A stretch of 64,000 bases of DNA from Closterium sp. NIES-65 (GCA_948144175.1 CANXME010002412.1:62001-126000), one strand, 5' to 3'. Positions 49,161-62,100 are shown, counted from the first letter of the stretch. Translations and numbers: made by a program. The notes: generated from the sequence alone by a model not told the origin.

Positions 49161-52100
49161 GCACACGCTAGGCCCTTGTTATTTTATTTTGCATAACAAG
49201 GCCCTTGTTCTTTATATTTTGCACATGCTAGGCCCTTGTTCTTGCTATTTTGCACACGCTATGCCCTTGTTCTTTTTATTTTGCACACGCTAGGCCCTTG
49301 TTCTTGCAATTTTGCACATGCTAGACCCTTGTTTTTATTTTTTTTGCACACGCTAGGCCCTTGCTCTTGCTATTTTGCACCTGCTAGGCCCTTGTTATTG
49401 CAATTGTGCACACGCTAGGCCCTTGCTCTTGCTATTTTGCACCTGCTAGGCCCTTGTTATTGCAATTGTGCACACGCTAGGCCCTTGCTCTTGCTATTTT
49501 GCACCTGCTAGGCCCTTGTTATTGCAATTGTGCACACGCTAGGCCCTTGTTCTTGCAATTTTGCACACGCTAGGCCCTTGTTCTTGCAACTTTGCACTCG
49601 CTAGGCCCTTGTTCTTTTTATTTTGCACACGCTAGGCCCTTGTTATTTTTATTTTGCACACGCTTGGCCCTTGTTCTTGCAATTTTGCACATGCTAGACC
49701 CTTGTTCTTTTTATTTTGCACACGCTAGGCCCTTGTTCTTGCTATTTTGCACACGCTAGGCCCTTGTTCTTGCAATTTTGCACACGCTAGGCCCTTGTTC
49801 TTTTTATTTTGCATAACAAGGCCCTTGTTCTTTATATTTTGCACACGCTAGGCCCTTGTTCTTGCAATTTTGCACATGCTAGACCCTTGTTTTTTTTTTT
49901 TTTGCACACGCTAGGCCCTTGCTCTTGCTATTTTGCACCTGCTAGGCCCTTGTTATTGCAATTGTGCACACGCTAGGCCCTTGTTCTTGCAGTTTTGCAC
50001 ACGCTAGGCCCTTGTTCTTGCAACTTTGCACTCGCTAGGCCCTTGTTCTTTTTATTTTGCACACGCTAGGCCCTTGTTATTTTTATTTTGCACACGCTTG
50101 GCCCTTGTTCTTGCAATTTTGCACATGCTAGACCCTTGTTCTTTTTATTTTGCACACGCTAGGCCCTTGTTCTTGCTATTTTGCACACGCTAGGCCCTTG
50201 TTCTTGCAATTTTGCACACGCTAGGCCCTTGTTATTTTATTTTGCATAACAAGGCCCTTGTTCTTTATATTTTGCACATGCTAGGCCCTTGTTCTTGCTA
50301 TTTTGCACACGCTATGCCCTTGTTCTTTTTATTTTGCACACGCTAGGCCCTTGTTCTTGCAATTTTGCACATGCTAGACCCTTGTTTTTATTTTTTTTGC
50401 ACACGCTAGGCCCTTGCTCTTGCTATTTTGCACCTGCTAGGCCCTTGTTATTGCAATTGTGCACACGCTAGGCCCTTGCTCTTGCTATTTTGCACCTGCT
50501 AGGCCCTTGTTATTGCAATTGTGCACACGCTAGGCCCTTGCTCTTGCTATTTTGCACCTGCTAGGCCCTTGTTATTGCAATTGTGCACACGCTAGGCCCT
50601 TGTTCTTGCAATTTTGCACACGCTAGGCCCTTGTTCTTGCAACTTTGCACTCGCTAGGCCCTTGTTCTTTTTATTTTGCACACGCTAGGCCCTTGTTATT
50701 TTTTTTTTGCACACGCTTGGCCCTTGTTCTTGCAATTTTGCACATGCTAGACCCTTGTTCTTTTTATTTTGCACACGCTAGGCCCTTGTTCTTGCTATTT
50801 TGCACACGCTAGGCCCTTGTTCTTGCAATTTTGCACACGCTAGGCCCTTGTTCTTTTTATTTTGCATAACAAGGCCCTTGTTCTTTATATTTTGCACACG
50901 CTAGGCCCTTGTTCTTGCAATTTTGCACATGCTAGACCCTTGTTTTTTTTTTTTTGCACACGCTAGGCCCTTGCTCTTGCTATTTTGCACCTGCTAGGCC
51001 CTTGTTATTGCAATTGTGCACACGCTAGGCCCTTGTTCTTGCAGTTTTGCACACGCTAGGCCCTTGTTCTTGCAACTTTGCACTCGCTAGGCCCTTGTTC
51101 TTTTTATTTTGCACACGCTAGGCCCTTGTTATTTTTATTTTGCACACGCTTGGCCCTTGTTCTTGCAATTTTGCACATGCTAGACCCTTGTTCTTTTTAT
51201 TTTGCACACGCTAGGCCCTTGTTCTTGCTATTTTGCACACGCTAGGCCCTTGTTCTTGCAATTTTGCACACGCTAGGCCCTTGTTCTTTTATTTTGCATA
51301 ACAAGGCCCTTGTTCTTTATATTTTGCACATGCTAGGCCCTTGTTCTTGCTATTTTGCACACGCTATGCCCTTGTTCTTTTTATTTTGCACACGCTAGGC
51401 CCTTGTTCTTGCAATTTTGCACATGCTAGACCCTTGTTTTTATTTTTTTTGCACACGCTAGGCCCTTGCTCTTGCTATTTTGCACCTGCTAGGCCCTTGT
51501 TATTGCAATTGTGCACACGCTAGGCCCTTGCTCTTGCTATTTTGCACCTGCTAGGCCCTTGTTATTGCAATTGTGCACACGCTAGGCCCTTGCTCTTGCT
51601 ATTTTGCACCTGCTAGGCCCTTGTTATTGCAATTGTGCACACGCTAGGCCCTTGTTCTTGCAATTTTGCACACGCTAGGCCCTTGTTCTTGCAACTTTGC
51701 ACTCGCTAGGCCCTTGTTCTTTTTATTTTGCACACGCTAGGCCCTTGTTATTTTTATTTTGCACACGCTTGGCCCTTGTTCTTGCAATTTTGCACATGCT
51801 AGACCCTTGTTCTTTTTATTTTGCACACGCTAGGCCCTTGTTCTTGCTATTTTGCACACGCTAGGCCCTTGTTCTTGCAATTTTGCACACGCTAGGCCCT
51901 TGTTCTTTTTATTTTGCATAACAAGGCCCTTGTTCTTTATATTTTGCACACGCTAGGCCCTTGTTCTTGCAATTTTGCACATGCTAGACCCTTGTTTTTT
52001 TTTTTTTTGCACACGCTAGGCCCTTGCTCTTGCTATTTTGCACCTGCTAGGCCCTTGTTATTGCAATTGTGCACACGCTAGGCCCTTGTTCTTGCAGTTT

Positions 52101-53210
52101 TGCACACGCTAGGCCCTTGTTCTTGCAACTTTGCACTCGCTAGGCCCTTGTTCTTTTTATTTTGCACACGCTAGGCCCTTGTTATTTTTATTTTGCACAC
52201 GCTTGGCCCTTGTTCTTGCAATTTTGCACATGCTAGACCCTTGTTCTTTTTATTTTGCACACGCTAGGCCCTTGTTCTTGCTATTTTGCACACGCTAGGC
52301 CCTTGTTCTTGCAATTTTGCACACGCTAGGCCCTTGTTCTTTTATTTTGCATAACAAGGCCCTTGTTCTTTATATTTTGCACATGCTAGGCCCTTGTTCT
52401 TGCTATTTTGCACACGCTATGCCCTTGTTCTTTTTATTTTGCACACGCTAGGCCCTTGTTCTTGCAATTTTGCACATGCTAGACCCTTGTTTTTATTTTT
52501 TTTGCACACGCTAGGCCCTTGCTCTTGCTATTTTGCACCTGCTAGGCCCTTGTTATTGCAATTGTGCACACGCTAGGCCCTTGCTCTTGCTATTTTGCAC
52601 CTGCTAGGCCCTTGTTATTGCAATTGTGCACACGCTAGGCCCTTGCTCTTGCTATTTTGCACCTGCTAGGCCCTTGTTATTGCAATTGTGCACACGCTAG
52701 GCCCTTGTTCTTGCAATTTTGCACACGCTAGGCCCTTGTTCTTGCAACTTTGCACTCGCTAGGCCCTTGTTCTTTTTATTTTGCACACGCTAGGCCCTTG
52801 TTATTTTTATTTTGCACACGCTTGGCCCTTGTTCTTGCAATTTTGCACATGCTAGACCCTTGTTCTTTTTATTTTGCACACGCTAGGCCCTTGTTCTTGC
52901 TATTTTGCACACGCTAGGCCCTTGTTCTTGCAATTTTGCACACGCTAGGCCCTTGTTCTTTTTATTTTGCATAACAAGGCCCTTGTTCTTTATATTTTGC
53001 ACACGCTAGGCCCTTGTTCTTGCTATTTTGCACACGCTATGCCCTTGTTCTTTTTATTTTGCACACGCTAGGCCCTTGTTCTTGCATTTTTGCACATGCT
53101 AGACCCTTGTTTTTATTTTTTTTGCACACGCTAGGCCCTTGCTCTTGCTATTTTGCACCTGCTAGGCCCTTGTTATTGCAATTGTGCACACGCTAGGCCC
53201 TTGTTCTTGC
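48840..53210. repeat. Higher-order repeat, 1,053 bp (34 monomers), four copies
   Basis: The rare variant TTGCAGTTTTGC marks each copy at 48,934, 49,987, 51,039 and 52,092, spaced 1,053, 1,052 and 1,053 bp. In copies after the first repeat junction, a dimer of CTCTTGCTATTTTGCACCTGC and TTATTGCAATTGTGC monomers is present three times in a row (for example 49,412-49,540 and 50,465-50,593). GCATAAC monomers, the CAACTTTGCACTCGC monomer and a poly-T monomer keep fixed places. Copies look nearly identical, differing mainly in T-tract length and single bases. Copy 1 starts about 48,840; the last copy loses register after about 53,210. Confidence 0.88.
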
Positions 53211-56200
53211 AATTTTGCACACGCTAGGCCCTTGTTCTTGCAACTTTGCACTCGCTAGGCCCTTGTTCTTTTTATTTTGCACACGCTAGGCCCTTGTTTT
53301 TTTCATTTTGCACAGGCTAGGCCCTTGTTCTTGCTATTTTGTACACGCCATGTTCTTGTTCTTTTTATTTTGCACACGCTATGCCGTTGTTCTTTTTTTT
53401 TTTGCACATGCTAGGCCCTTGCTCTTGCTATTTCGCACTTGCTAGGCCCTTGTTCTTGCAATTTTGCACGCGCTAGGCCTTTGTTCTTGCAATTTTGCAC
53501 ACGCTAGGCCCTTGTTCTTGCAATTTTGCACATGCTAGACCCTAGTTCTTGATATTGCACACGTTGTGTTTTTTTTTTTTTGCACATGCTAGGCCCTTGT
53601 TCTTGCTATTTCGCGAACGCTAGGTCCTTGTTCTTGATTTTTTGCACACGCTAGGCCCTTGCGCTTGCTATTTTGCACTTGCTAGGCCCTTGTTCTTGCA
53701 ATTTTGCATGCGCTAGGCCCTTGTTCTTGCAATTTTGCACACGCTAGGCCCTTGTTCTTGCAATTTTGCACACGCTAGGCCCTTGTTCTTTTTATTTTGC
53801 ACACGCTTGGCCCTTGTTCTTGCAATTTTGCACATGCTAGACCCTTGTTCTTTTTATTTTGCACACGCTAGGCCCTTGTTCTTGCTATTTTGCACACGCT
53901 AGGCCCTTGTTCTTGCTATTTTGCACACGCTATGCCCTTGTTCTTTTTATTTTGCACACGCTAGGCCCTTGTTCTTGCAATTTTGCATATGCTAGGCCCT
54001 TGTTCTTTTTATTTTGCACATGCTAGGCCCTTGTTCTTGCTATTTTGCACACGCTATGCCCTTGTTCTTTTTATTTTGCACAGGCTATGCCCTTGTTGTT
54101 GCAATTTTGCACATGCTAGACCCTTGTTTTTTTTTTTTTTGCACATGCTAGGCCCTTGTTCTTGCTATTTCGCGAACGCTAGGTCCTTGTTCTTGATTTT
54201 TTGCACACGCTAGGCCCTTGCTCTTGCTATTTTGCACTTGCTAGGCCCTTGTTCTTGCAATTTTGCACGTGCTAGGCCTTTGTTCTTGCAATTTTGCACA
54301 CGCTAGGCCCTTGTTCTTGCAATTTTGCACATGCTAGACCCTTGTTTTTTTTTTTTGCACATGCTAGGCCCTTGTTCTTGCTATTTCGCGAATGCTAGGT
54401 CCTTGTTCTTGATTTTTTGCACACGCTAGGCCCTTGCTCTTGCTATTTTGCACTTGCTAGGCCCTTGTTCTTGCAATTTTGCATGCGCTAGGCCATTGTT
54501 CTTGCAATTTTGCACACGCTAGGCCCTTGTTCTTGCAATTTTGCACACGCTAGGCCCTTGTTCTTTTTATTTTGCACATGCTAGGCCCTTGTACATGCCA
54601 TGTTCTTGTTCTTTTTATTTTGCACACGCTATGCCGTTGTTCTTTTTTTTTTTGCACATGCTAGGCCCTTGCTCTTGCTATTTTGCACTCGCTAGGCCCT
54701 TGTTCTTTTTATTTTGCACATGCTAGGCCCTTGTTCTTGCAATTTTGCATACGCTTGGCCCTTAATCTTTTTATTTTGCACAGGATAGGCCCTTGTTCTT
54801 GTTATTTTGCACACGCTATGCCCTTGTTCTTTTTTTTTCTCGCACGCTATGCCCTTGTTCTTTTTATTTTGCACATGCTAGGCCCTTGTTCTTGCAATTT
54901 TGCACATGCTAAACCCTTGTTCTTTTTATTTTGCACATGCTAGGCCTTTCTTCTTGCTATTTCGCGAAGGCTAGGCCCTTGTTCTTGATTTTTTGAACAC
55001 GATAGGCCCTTGCTCTTGCTATTTTGCACTCGCTAGGCCCTTGTTCTTGCAATTTTGCACACGCTAGGCCCTTGTTCTTGCAATTTTGCACACGGTAGGC
55101 CCTTGTTCTTTTTATTTTGCAAACGCTAGGCCCTTGTTGTTTTTATTTTGCACACGCTATGCCCTTGTTCTTTTTATTTTTCACATGCTATGCCCTTGTT
55201 CTTTTTATTTTGCACATGCTAGGCCCTTGTTCTTGCAATTTTGCACATGCTAGACCCTTGTTGTTTTTATTTTGCACACGCTAGGCCCTTTTTCTTGCTA
55301 TTTCGCGAACGCTAGGCCCTTGTTCTTGATTTTTTGCACACGCTAGGCCCTTGCTCTTGCTATTTTGCACTCGCTAGGCCCTTGTTATTTTTATTTTGCA
55401 CACGCTAGGTCCTTGTTCTTTTTATTTTGCACACGCTAGGCCCTTGTTCTTTTTATTTTGCACACCCTAGGCCCTTGATCTTGCTAGTTTGCACACGCTA
55501 TGCCCTTGTGTTTTTTTTTTTTGCACATGCTAGGCCCTTATTCTTGCAATTTTGCACATGCTAGACCCTTGTTCGTTTTATTTTGCACACGCTAGGCCCT
55601 TGTTCGTGCAATTTCGCAAACGCTAGGCCCTTGTTCTTGATTTTTTGCACACGCTAGGCCCTTGCTCTTGCTATTTTGCACTCGCTAGGCCCTTGTTCTT
55701 GCAATTTTGCACACGCTATGCCCTTGTTCTTGCAATTTTGCACACGCTAGGCCCTTGTTCTTTTAATTTTGCACACGCTAGGCGCTTGTTCTTTTTATTT
55801 TGCACACGCTAGGCCCTTGTTCTTGCTATTTTGCACACGCTATGCCCTTGTTCTTGCAATTTTGCACACGCTAGGCCCTTGTTCGTTTTATTTTGCACAC
55901 GCTAGGCCATTGTTCTTTTTATTTTGCACACGCTATGCCCTTGTTCTTTATATTTTGCACACGCTATGCCCTTGTTCTTTTTATTTTGCACACGCTAGGC
56001 CCTTGTTCTTGGAATTTTGCACATGCTAGACCCTTGTTCTTTAAAATTTGCACACGCTAGGCCCTTGTTCTTGCTATTTCGCGAACGCTAGGCCCTTGTT
56101 CTTGATTTTTTGCACACGCTAGGCCCTTGCTCTTGCTATTTTGCACTCGCTAGGCCCTTGTTCTTGCAATTTTGCACACGCTAGGCCCTTGTTCTTGCAT

Positions 56201-59200
56201 TTTTGCACACGCTAGGCCCTTGTTCTTTTTATTTTGCACACGCTAGGCCCTTGTTCTTGCTTTTTCGCGAACGCTAGGCCCTTGTTCTTGATTTTTTGCA
56301 CACGCTAGGCCCTTGCTCTTGCTATTTTGCACTCGCTAGGCCCTTGTTCTTTTTATTTTGCACACGCTAGGCCCTTATTATTGCAATTTTGCACATGCTA
56401 GGCCCTTGTTCTTGCAATTTTGCACACGCTTGGCCCTTAATCTTTTTATTTTGCACACGCTATGCCCTTATTCTTTTTATTTTTCACATGCTATGCCCTT
56501 GTTCTTTTTTTTTTTCACATGCTATGCCCTTGTTCTTTTTATTTTGCATATGCTAGGCCCTTGTTCTTGCAATTTTGCACATGCTAGACCCTTGTTCTTG
56601 ATTTTTTGCACACGCTTGGCCATTGCTCTTGCAATTTTGCACACGCTAGGCCCTTGTTCTTTTTATTTTGCACACGCTAGGTCCTTGTTCTTTTTATTTT
56701 GCACACGCTATGCCCTTGTTCTTTTTATTTTTCACATGCTATGCCCTTGTTCTTTTTATTTTGCATATGCTAGGCCCTTGTTCTTGCAATTTTGCACATG
56801 CTAGACCCTTGTTTTTTTTATTTTGCACACGCTAGGTCCTTGTTCTTTTTATTTTGCACACGCTAGGCCCTTGTTTTTTTTTTTTTTTGCACGTGATAGG
56901 CCCTTATTCTTGCTATTTTGCGAACGCTAGGCCCTTGTTCTTGCAATTTTGCACACGCTAGGCCCTTGTTCGTTTTATTTTGCACACGCTAGGCCCTTGT
57001 TCTTTTTATTTTGCACATGCTATGCCCTTGTTCTTTTTATTTTGCACACGCTATGCCCTTGTTCTTTTTATTTTGCACACGCTAGGCCCTTGTTCTTGCA
57101 ATTTTGCACACGCTAGGTCCTTGTTCTTTTTATTTTGCACACGCTATGCCATTGTTATTTTTATTTTTCACATGCTATGCCCTTGTTCTTTTTATTTTGC
57201 ATATGCTAGGCCCTTGTTCTTGCAATTTTGCACATGCTAGACCCTTGTTCTTTTTATTTTCCACACGCTAGGTCCTTGTTCTTTTTATTTTGCACACGCT
57301 AGGCCCTGGTTTTTTTTTTTTTTTGCACACGCTAGGCCCTTGTTCTTGCTATTTTGCACACGGTATGCCCTTGTTCTTTTTATTTTGCACACACTAGGCC
57401 CTTGTTCTTGCAATTTTGCACATGCTAGACCCTTGTTCTCTTTATTTTGCACACGCTAGGCCCTTGTTCTTGCTATTTCGCGAACGCTAGGTCCTTGTTC
57501 TTGGTTTTTTGCACACGCTAGGCCCTTGCTCTTGCTATTTTGCACTCGCTAGGCCCTTATTCTTGCAATTTTGCACACGCTAGGCCCTTGTTCTTGCAAT
57601 TTTGCACACGCTAGGCGCTGGTTTTTTTTATTTTGCACACGCTAGGCCCTTGTTCTTGCAATTTTGCACACGCTAAGCCCTTGTTCTTGCTATTTTGCAT
57701 ACGATATGCCCTTGTTCTTTTTATTTTGCATACGCTAGGCTCTTATTCTTGATTTTTTGCACATGCTAGGCCCTTGCTCTTGCTATTTTGCACTCGCTAG
57801 GCCCTTGTTGTTGCAAATTTGCACACGCTAGGCCCTTGTTCTTGCTGTTTTGCACACGCTAGGCCCTTGTTCTTTTTATTTTGCACATGCTAGGCCCTTG
57901 TTCTTGCAATTTTTCACATGCTAGACCCTTGTTTTTGTTTTTTTGCACATGCTAGGCCCTTGTTCTTGCTTTTTCGAGAACGCTAGGTCCTTGTTCTTGA
58001 TTTTTTGCACACGCTAGACCCTTGCTCTTGCTATTTCGCACTTGCTAGGCCCTTGTTCTTGCAATTTTGCACGCGCTAGGCCCTTGTTCTTGCAATTTCG
58101 CACACGCTAGGCCCTTATTCTTGCAATTTTGCACATGCTAGACCCTTGTTTTTTTTTTTTTTGCACATGCTAGGCCTTTGTTCTTGCTATTTCGCGAACG
58201 CTAGGTGCTTGTTCTTGATTTTTTGCACACGCTAGGCCCTTGTTCTTGCTATTTTGCACTTGCTAGGCCCTTGTTCTTGCAATTTTGAACGCGCTAGGCC
58301 CTTGTTTTTGCAATTTTGCACGCGCTAGGCCCTTGTTCTTGCTATTTTGCGAACGCTAGGCCCTTGTTCTTGCAATTTTGCACACGCTAGGCCCTTGTTC
58401 GTTTTATTTTGCACACGCTAGGCCCTTGTTTTTTTTATTTTGCACATGCTATGCCCTTGTTCTTTTTATTTTGCACACGCTATGCCCTTGTTCTTTTTAT
58501 TTTGCACACGCTAGGCCTTTGTTCTTGCAATTTTGCACATGCTAGAACCTTGTTCTTTTTATTTTGCACACGCTAGGCCCTTGTTCTTGCTATTTCGCGA
58601 ACGCTAGGCCCTTGTTCTTGTTTTTTTGTACACGCTAGGCCCTTGCTCTTGCTTTTTTGCACTCGCTAGGCCCTTGTTCTTGCAATTTTGCACATGCTAG
58701 GCCCTTGTTCTTGCAATTTTGCACACGCTTGGCCCTTAATCTTTTTATTTTGCAGACGCTAGGCCCTTGTTCTTGTTATTTTGCACACGCTATGCCCTTG
58801 TTCTATTTTTTTTTCGCACGCTATGCCCTTGTTCTTTTTATTTTGCACATGCTAGGCCTTTCTTCTTGCTATTTCGCGAAGGCTAGGCCCTTGTTATTGA
58901 TTTTTTGCACACGCTAGGCCCTTGCTCTTGCTATTTTGCACTCGCTAGGCCCTTGTTCTTGCAATTTTGCACACGCTAGGCCCTTGTTCTTGCAATTTTG
59001 CACACGCTGGGCCCTTGTTCTTTTTATTTTGCACATGCTAGGCCCTTGTTCTTTTTATTTTGCACACCCTATGCCCTTGTTTTTTTTTTTTTTTCACATG
59101 CTATGCCCTTGTTCTTTTTATTTTGCACAAGCTAGGCCCTTTTTCTTGCTATTTCGCGAACGCTAGGCCCTTGTTCTTGATTTTTTGCACACGCTAGGCC

Positions 59201-59210
59201 CTTGCTCTTG
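53210..59210 (+). repeat. 31-bp satellite array, right complex domain, part 2
   Basis: About 190 monomers of the mixed type, with no strict long period that I could follow. Irregular units include CCTAGTTCTTGATATTGCAC with CACGTTGTGTTTT near 53,540-53,580, and a truncated GTACATGCCATG near 54,593. Local marker sets recur, for instance CTTAATCTTTTTATT (54,764; 56,440; 58,738; an early relative near 43,092 reads AATCTTTATATT). TTTTTCACATGC or TCGCACGC replacements of the usual TTTGCACACGC recur near 54,840, 56,510 and 58,813. No gene is present. Confidence 0.93.
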
Positions 59211-62100
59211 CTATTTTGCACTCGTTAGGCCCTTGATATTTTTATTTTGCACACGCTAGGTCCTTGTTCTTTTTATTTTGCACACGCAAGGCCCTTGTTC
59301 TTTTTATTTTGCACACGCCAGGCCCTTATTCTTGCTATTTTGCACACACTATGCCCTTGTTCTTTATATTTTGCACACGCTAGGCCCTTGTTCTTGCATT
59401 TTTGCACATGCTAGACCCTTGTTCTCTTTATTTTGCACACGCTAGGCCCTTGTTCTTGCTATTTCGCGAATGCTAGGTCCTTGTTATTGGTTTCTTGCAC
59501 ACGCTAGGCACTTGCTCTTGCTATTTTGCACTTGCTAGGCCCTTATTCTTGCACTTTTGCACACGCTAGGCCCTTGTTCTTGCAATTTTACACACGTTAG
59601 GCCCTTGTTCTTTTTATTTTGCACACGCTAAGCCCTTGTTCTTGCTATTTTGCACACGCCATGGCCTTGTTCTTTTTATTTTGCACACGCTTGGCCCTTG
59701 TTCTTGCAATTTTGCACATGCTAGACCCTTGTTCTTTTTATATTGCACACGCTTGGCCCTTGTTATTGCAATTTCGCGAACGCTAGGCCCTTGTTCTTGT
59801 TTTTTGCACATGCTAGGCCCTTGCTCTTGCTATTTTGCACTTGCTAGGCCCTTGTTCTTGCAAATTTGCACACGCTAGGCCCTTGTTCTTGCTTTTTTGC
59901 ACACGCTAGGCCCTTGTTCTTTTTATTTTGCACACGCATTTGCACATGCTAGGACCTTATTCTTGCTATTTTGCACACGCTATGCCCTTGTTCTTTTTAT
60001 TTTGCACACGCAAGGCCCTTGTTCATGCAATTTTGCACATGCTAGGCCTATGTTCTTGCAGTTTTGGGGTTTATGTGCTAACCCTAAACCCTAAACCCTA
60101 AACCCTTGCTCTTGCTATTTTGCACTTGCTAGGCCCTTTTTCTTGCAATTTTGCACGCACTAGGCCCTTGTTCTTGCAATTTTGCACACGCTAGGCCCTT
60201 GTTCTTGCAATTTTGCACATGCTAGACCCTTGTTTTTTTTTTTTTTGCACATGCTAGGCCCTTGTTCTTGCTATTTCGTGAACGCTAGGTCCTTGTTCTT
60301 GATTTTTTGCACACGCTAGGCCCTTGCTCTTGCTATTTTGCACTTGCTAGGCCCTTGTTTTTGCAATTTCGCACGCGCTAGGCCCTTGTTCTTGCAATTT
60401 TGCACACGCTAGGCCCTTGTTCTTTTTATTTTGCACACGCTAGGCTTTTATTCTTGCTATTTTGCACACGCTATGCCCGTGTTCTTTTTATTCTGCACAT
60501 GCTCGGCCCTTGTTCTTGCAATTTTGCACATGCTAGACCCTTGTTCTTTTTATTTTGCACACGCTAGGCCCTTGTTCTTGCTATTTTGCACATGCTAGGC
60601 CCTTGTTCTTGCAATTTTGCACACGCTAGGCCCTTGTTCTTTTTATTTTGCATACGCTAGGCCCTTGTTCTTTTTTTTTTGCACACGCTAGGCCCTTGTT
60701 CTTGCTATTTTGCGAACGCTAGGCCCTTGTTCTTGATTTTTTGCACACGCTACGCCCTTGTTCTTTTTATTTTGCACACGCTAGGCCCTTGTTCTTGCAA
60801 TTTTGCACAAGCTAGGACCTTGTTCTTGCAATTTTGCACACGATAAGCCGTTGTTCTTTTTATTTTGCACACCCTATGCCCTTGTTCTTTTTATCTTGCA
60901 CACGCTAGGCCCTTGTTCTTGCTATTTTGCACACGCTATGACGTTGTCCTTTTTTTTTTGCACACACTAGGCCCTTGTTCTTGCAATTTTTCACATGCTA
61001 GACCCTTGTTTTTTTAATTTTGCACACGCTAGGCCCTTGTTCTTGCTATTTCGCGAACGCTAGGCCCTTTATATTGATTTTTTGCACACGCTAGCCCTTG
61101 CTCTTGCTACTTTGCGCTCGCTAGGCCCTTGTTCTTGCAATTTTGCACATGCTAGGCCCTTGTTCTTGCAATTTTGCACACGCTAGGCCCTTGTTCTTTT
61201 TATTTTGCACACGCTAGGCCCTTGTTCTTGCTATTTTGCACACGCTATGCCCTTGTTCTTTTTATTTTGCACACGCTAGGCCCTTGTTCTTGCAATTTTG
61301 AACATGCTAGAACCTTGTTCTTTTTTTTTTTGCACATGCTAGGCCCTTGTTCTTGCTATTTCGCGAACGCTAGGTTCTTGTTCTTGATTTTTTGCACACG
61401 CTAGCCCTTGCTCTTGCTACTTTGCGCTTGCTAGGCCCTTGTTCTTGCAATTTTGCACACGCTAGGCCCTTGTTCTTGCAATTTTGCACGCGCTAGGCCC
61501 TTGTTCTTGCAATTTTGCACACGCTAGGCCCTTGTTCTTGCAATTTTGCACACGCTAGGCCCTTGTTCTTTTTATTTTGCACACGCTAGGCTCTTATTCT
61601 TGCTATTTTGCACACGCTATGCCCGTGTTCTTTTTACTTTGCACATGCTTGGCCCTTGTTCTTGCAATTTTGCACATGCTAGACCCTTGTTCTTTTTATT
61701 TTGCACACGCTAGGCCCTTGTTCTTGCTATTTTGCACACGCTAGGCCCTTGTTCTTGCAATTTTGCACACGCTAGGCCATTGTTCTTTTTATTTTGCACA
61801 CGCTAGGCCCTTGTTCTTTTTATCTTGCACACGCTAGGCCCTTGTTCTTGCTATTTTGCACACGCTATGCCCTTGTCCTTTTTTTTTTGCACACACTAGG
61901 CCCTTGTTCTTGCAATTTTTCACATGCTAGACCCTTGTTCTTTTTATTTTGCACACGCTAGGCCCTTGTTCTTGCTATTTCGCGAAAGCTAGGCCCTTTA
62001 TATTGATGTTTTGCACACGCTAGCCCTTGCTCTTGCTACTTTGCGCTCGCTAGGCCCTTGTTCTTGCAATTTTGCACATGCTAGGCCCTTGTTCTTGCAA
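59210..62100. repeat. Block collinear with 10.9-13.85 kb of the left array
   Basis: The order of marker monomers matches the left complex domain. It includes a TTTTTATTTT run with CTAGGTCC and CACGCAAGG, CACACACTATGCCC, a CACGCCATG monomer and TTATTGCAATTTCGCG. These are followed by the shared truncated monomer GCACACGCATTTGC (59,936 versus 11,628), CTATGCCCGTGTTC (60,474 and 61,620 versus 12,017 and 13,165) and CTTTATATTGATTTT (61,067 and 61,996; the left has 12,641 and 13,756). The offset is about 48,308 before the telomere tract and 48,455 after it. The right copy holds the telomere insertion and about one extra cassette. Confidence 0.78.
60066..60105. repeat. Interstitial telomeric tract (CCCTAAA)3
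   Basis: Inside the 31-bp array, three perfect CCCTAAA units lie at 60,082-60,102, followed by CCC, and preceded by TAA. Just to the left GGGGTTTATGTGC (60,066-60,078) carries one GGGTTTA in the opposite orientation, so the tract resembles a tiny head-to-head arrangement. The flanking monomers are TTGCAGTTTTG on the left and TTGCTCTTGCTATTTTGC on the right; the CCC is shared with the AGGCCC of the monomer. This is the plant-type telomere repeat, which is established knowledge. It most likely marks repair of a break, and it is too short to be a chromosome end. Confidence 0.92.

Noticed and set aside
60066..60105. A true chromosome end or subtelomere boundary
   Set aside because: Only three telomere units are present and the same 31-bp satellite continues on both sides.
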